From Ornithoclostridium sp949298505 (GTDB lineage: Bacteria > Bacillota > Clostridia > Christensenellales > UBA3700): a stretch of 39,505 bases of DNA. This document shows, in pieces, positions 38,275 to 39,505 of the stretch (position 1 is its first letter; each line of letters opens with the position of its first letter). Both the position numbers and the translations under genes were made by a program. The stretch lies in the NCBI GenBank assembly GCA_949298505.1, contig CASFWW010000051.1, positions 1 through 39,505 on the forward strand, read 5' to 3'. The notes beneath the pieces were generated by a model. The model saw only the letters and a program-made list of their open reading frames with translations. It made no database searches and was not told the origin of the DNA.

Positions 38275-38300
38275 TAATGGACGAAATTCACAAGTTTGCC

Positions 38301-38329
38301 TTTACATTCGCACACGAGTGTGTTATATT
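38301..38329 (+). promoter_or_regulatory. Promoter of the DUF1508 protein gene, with palindrome in the spacer
   Basis: TTTACA, 17 bases, TATATT on the plus strand. The spacer contains CACAC-GA-GTGTG (38311-38322), a perfect palindrome well placed for a repressor. Confidence 0.65.
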
Positions 38330-38365
38330 TAATGTACAAAACCTAAAAGGGAGAAGCAAAAGATT

Positions 38366-39505
38366 ATGACAAACCTGATCAACTCGCTCATTGCCGCGTC
38401 CTTCGGAGATTTTCTGAACGAAAGCGTAATCGGCGGAATTACCATGTGGATGATACTTGCAATAACTGCCGCCATCGTAGTTATCTGCGTTATTCTTATC
38501 ATCGTCATCTCAAAAAGCAACAGCAAAAAATCCAAGAAAAAAGCCAACGCCGTCGTTACGGAGAATGAGAATACAACTGCTCCTGAACGCGCATCTGAAC
38601 CTGTAGAGCCGATCAGACCCACCGTCGTTCCCGACGTGGTTGAAACTTCGGCGGCACCTGAAGAAGTTGCACTCAGTGAAGCCGGCACAGTAACAGAAAC
38701 GCAGAACGCCGAAGAAACCCAGGCTGAACCCGTTGTCGAAGAAACACCTGCTGAAACCGCACCTGTAGCTGAAGAAACTCCCGCTCAGGAAGCTCCGGCA
38801 GAAACCGCACCCGTAGCTGAAGAAGCTCCCGCTCAGGAAGTTCCGGCAGAAACCGCACCCGTAGCTGAAGAAGCTCCCGCTCAGGAAGCTCCGACAGAAA
38901 CCGCGCCCGTAGCTGAAGAAGCTCCCGCCCAGGAAGCTCCGGCAGAAACCGCGCCCGTAGCTGAAGAAGCTCCCGCAGAAACTGCACCCGCAGCTGAAGA
39001 AGCTCCCGCGGAAAAACCTGAAAAGAAGGTCGTCAAGCCTCCTGCAAAGAAACCCGTTGCCGCAGCTGCAAAGAAACCTCCCGTCAAGAAACAGCCTCCC
39101 GTCAGAAAGCCCGTCGCAAAAGCGGAACCGGCGCCCGCTGTCGCAGGCGACAAGAGCAACATTACCCTGCTATTCGGAGAAGCACCTGAACCGAGCAACG
39201 GCAAGTACGTCATCATCAAGGACACTAAGAACGCTATACGTCCTTATAAATTCCAGCTTAAAGCAAACAACGGTCAGATCCTGTACGAAAGCGAAAACTA
39301 CAAGATCAAACCCAAGGCTAAGCAGGTCGACGGCTTCCGTAACACCATCAACAACGGCACTTACGCTATCGACGAAGAAAAGAACGGTACCTTCCGTTAC
39401 AAGATCTTCAAGGTCGACGGCACGTTGTACGGCGTAGGCGAAGGCTATAAATCCAGAGCTGCAGCTGAATCCGCGATCGAATCCGTCAAGAAATTCGCCA
39501 ACAGC
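38366..39505 (+). CDS. Membrane-anchored protein with Pro/Ala/Glu repeat linker and DUF1508 (YegP-like) repeats (3' partial)
   Basis: The frame from ATG 38366 is open to the window end (380 residues seen, no stop). Order: a short amphipathic start (TNLINSLIAASFGDFLNES); one membrane helix (ITMWMILAITAAIVVICVIL); a Lys/Ser stop-transfer; an acidic region; about five copies of a 16-residue repeat of type APVAEEAPAQEAPAET; a basic Lys/Pro/Ala stretch (KPEKKVVKPPAKKPV); then a folded C-terminal part from KYVIIKDTKNAIRPYKFQLKANNG onward with two DUF1508-like halves (YKFQLKANNGQILYES and FRYKIFKVDGTLYGVGEGY with KSRAAAESAIESVKKFA). DUF1508/YegP domains are small, of unknown role. AGGGAG precedes the ATG. 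The linker probably spans some distance from the membrane. Confidence 0.85.
   Translation, partial: MTNLINSLIAASFGDFLNESVIGGITMWMILAITAAIVVICVILIIVISKSNSKKSKKKANAVVTENENTTAPERASEPVEPIRPTVVPDVVETSAAPEEVALSEAGTVTETQNAEETQAEPVVEETPAETAPVAEETPAQEAPAETAPVAEEAPAQEVPAETAPVAEEAPAQEAPTETAPVAEEAPAQEAPAETAPVAEEAPAETAPAAEEAPAEKPEKKVVKPPAKKPVAAAAKKPPVKKQPPVRKPVAKAEPAPAVAGDKSNITLLFGEAPEPSNGKYVIIKDTKNAIRPYKFQLKANNGQILYESENYKIKPKAKQVDGFRNTINNGTYAIDEEKNGTFRYKIFKVDGTLYGVGEGYKSRAAAESAIESVKKFANS
38750..39007 (+). repeat. 48-base in-frame tandem repeat
   Basis: Four full 48-base units start at 38750, 38798, 38846 and 38894, followed by shortened units; they are very similar at DNA level (few substitutions), so the array can change length. 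Each encodes 16 residues. Confidence 0.9.

Noticed and set aside
1..39505. tRNA, rRNA, tmRNA, CRISPR or prophage genes
   Set aside because: No cloverleaf, CCA end, rRNA core, repeat-spacer array, integrase, transposase or phage structural gene was recognised in any intergenic region on either strand.

Overview
The window looks like a chromosomal segment of an anaerobic Bacillota (Clostridia-type) bacterium, probably an uncultured gut lineage. Support: a complete bacterial V-type ATPase operon in the same order as Enterococcus hirae ntpFIKECGABD; the single-chain glycyl-tRNA synthetase; a DUF421/DUF4363 pair; ECF-type vitamin S components; a ywlC-ywlE-ywlF (tsaC/Sua5, arginine phosphatase, rpiB) cluster like that of Bacillus; and strong AGGAGG ribosome binding sites with TTGACA/TATAAT promoters. 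Base composition is near 50% GC in genes and much more AT-rich between 19.4 and 21.9 kb. The genus cannot be fixed from sequence reading alone. No rRNA, tRNA, CRISPR array, prophage or transposase gene was recognised.

Layout. 0-6 kb: 3' part of a membrane-anchored surface protein with repeated modules, a small LysM protein, a SpoVB/MurJ-type flippase, a folate ECF S component (FolT-like) preceded by a recognisable tetrahydrofolate riboswitch, and a DUF421-DUF4363 pair. 6-15 kb (minus strand): one long gene chain, ECF S component - coaX - hom - two small winged-helix-like membrane proteins - uvrB - uvrA, driven by a good promoter at 14.88-14.91 kb and a structured leader. 15-19.4 kb: TspO-like protein, small membrane proteins, a Cys-rich peptide, glyQS, a methyltransferase and a DUF7662-like protein. 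19.4-21.9 kb: a gene-poor AT-rich island with one copy of a dispersed terminal-inverted-repeat element, and a divergent pair (Zn-ribbon membrane protein / XRE regulator) with a matched palindrome at each promoter. 21.9-27.1 kb: guaB, a GH3 glycosidase with an unusual basic coiled tail, and a lipoprotein. 27.2-27.5 kb: second copy of the repeat element. 27.5-36.5 kb: V-ATPase operon led by rpiB. 36.7-38.1 kb: ywlE and tsaC/Sua5. 38.3 kb to the end: a membrane-anchored protein with a Pro/Ala/Glu repeat linker and YegP-like DUF1508 repeats, cut by the window end.

How genes work together: two vitamin uptake modules (folate, and a probable pantothenate precursor next to pantothenate kinase) appear to be controlled by leader RNAs; the ntpK ion site has the residues of the Na+-binding E. 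hirae ring, so the V-ATPase may move Na+. The most novel items are the ~280-345 bp repeat family with conserved ends and a variable hairpin centre, the structured leader before the coaX-linked S component, the twin-operator XRE/Zn-ribbon pair, and three copies of an octamer around the guaB promoter. All calls are from reading the sequence; no database search was run.
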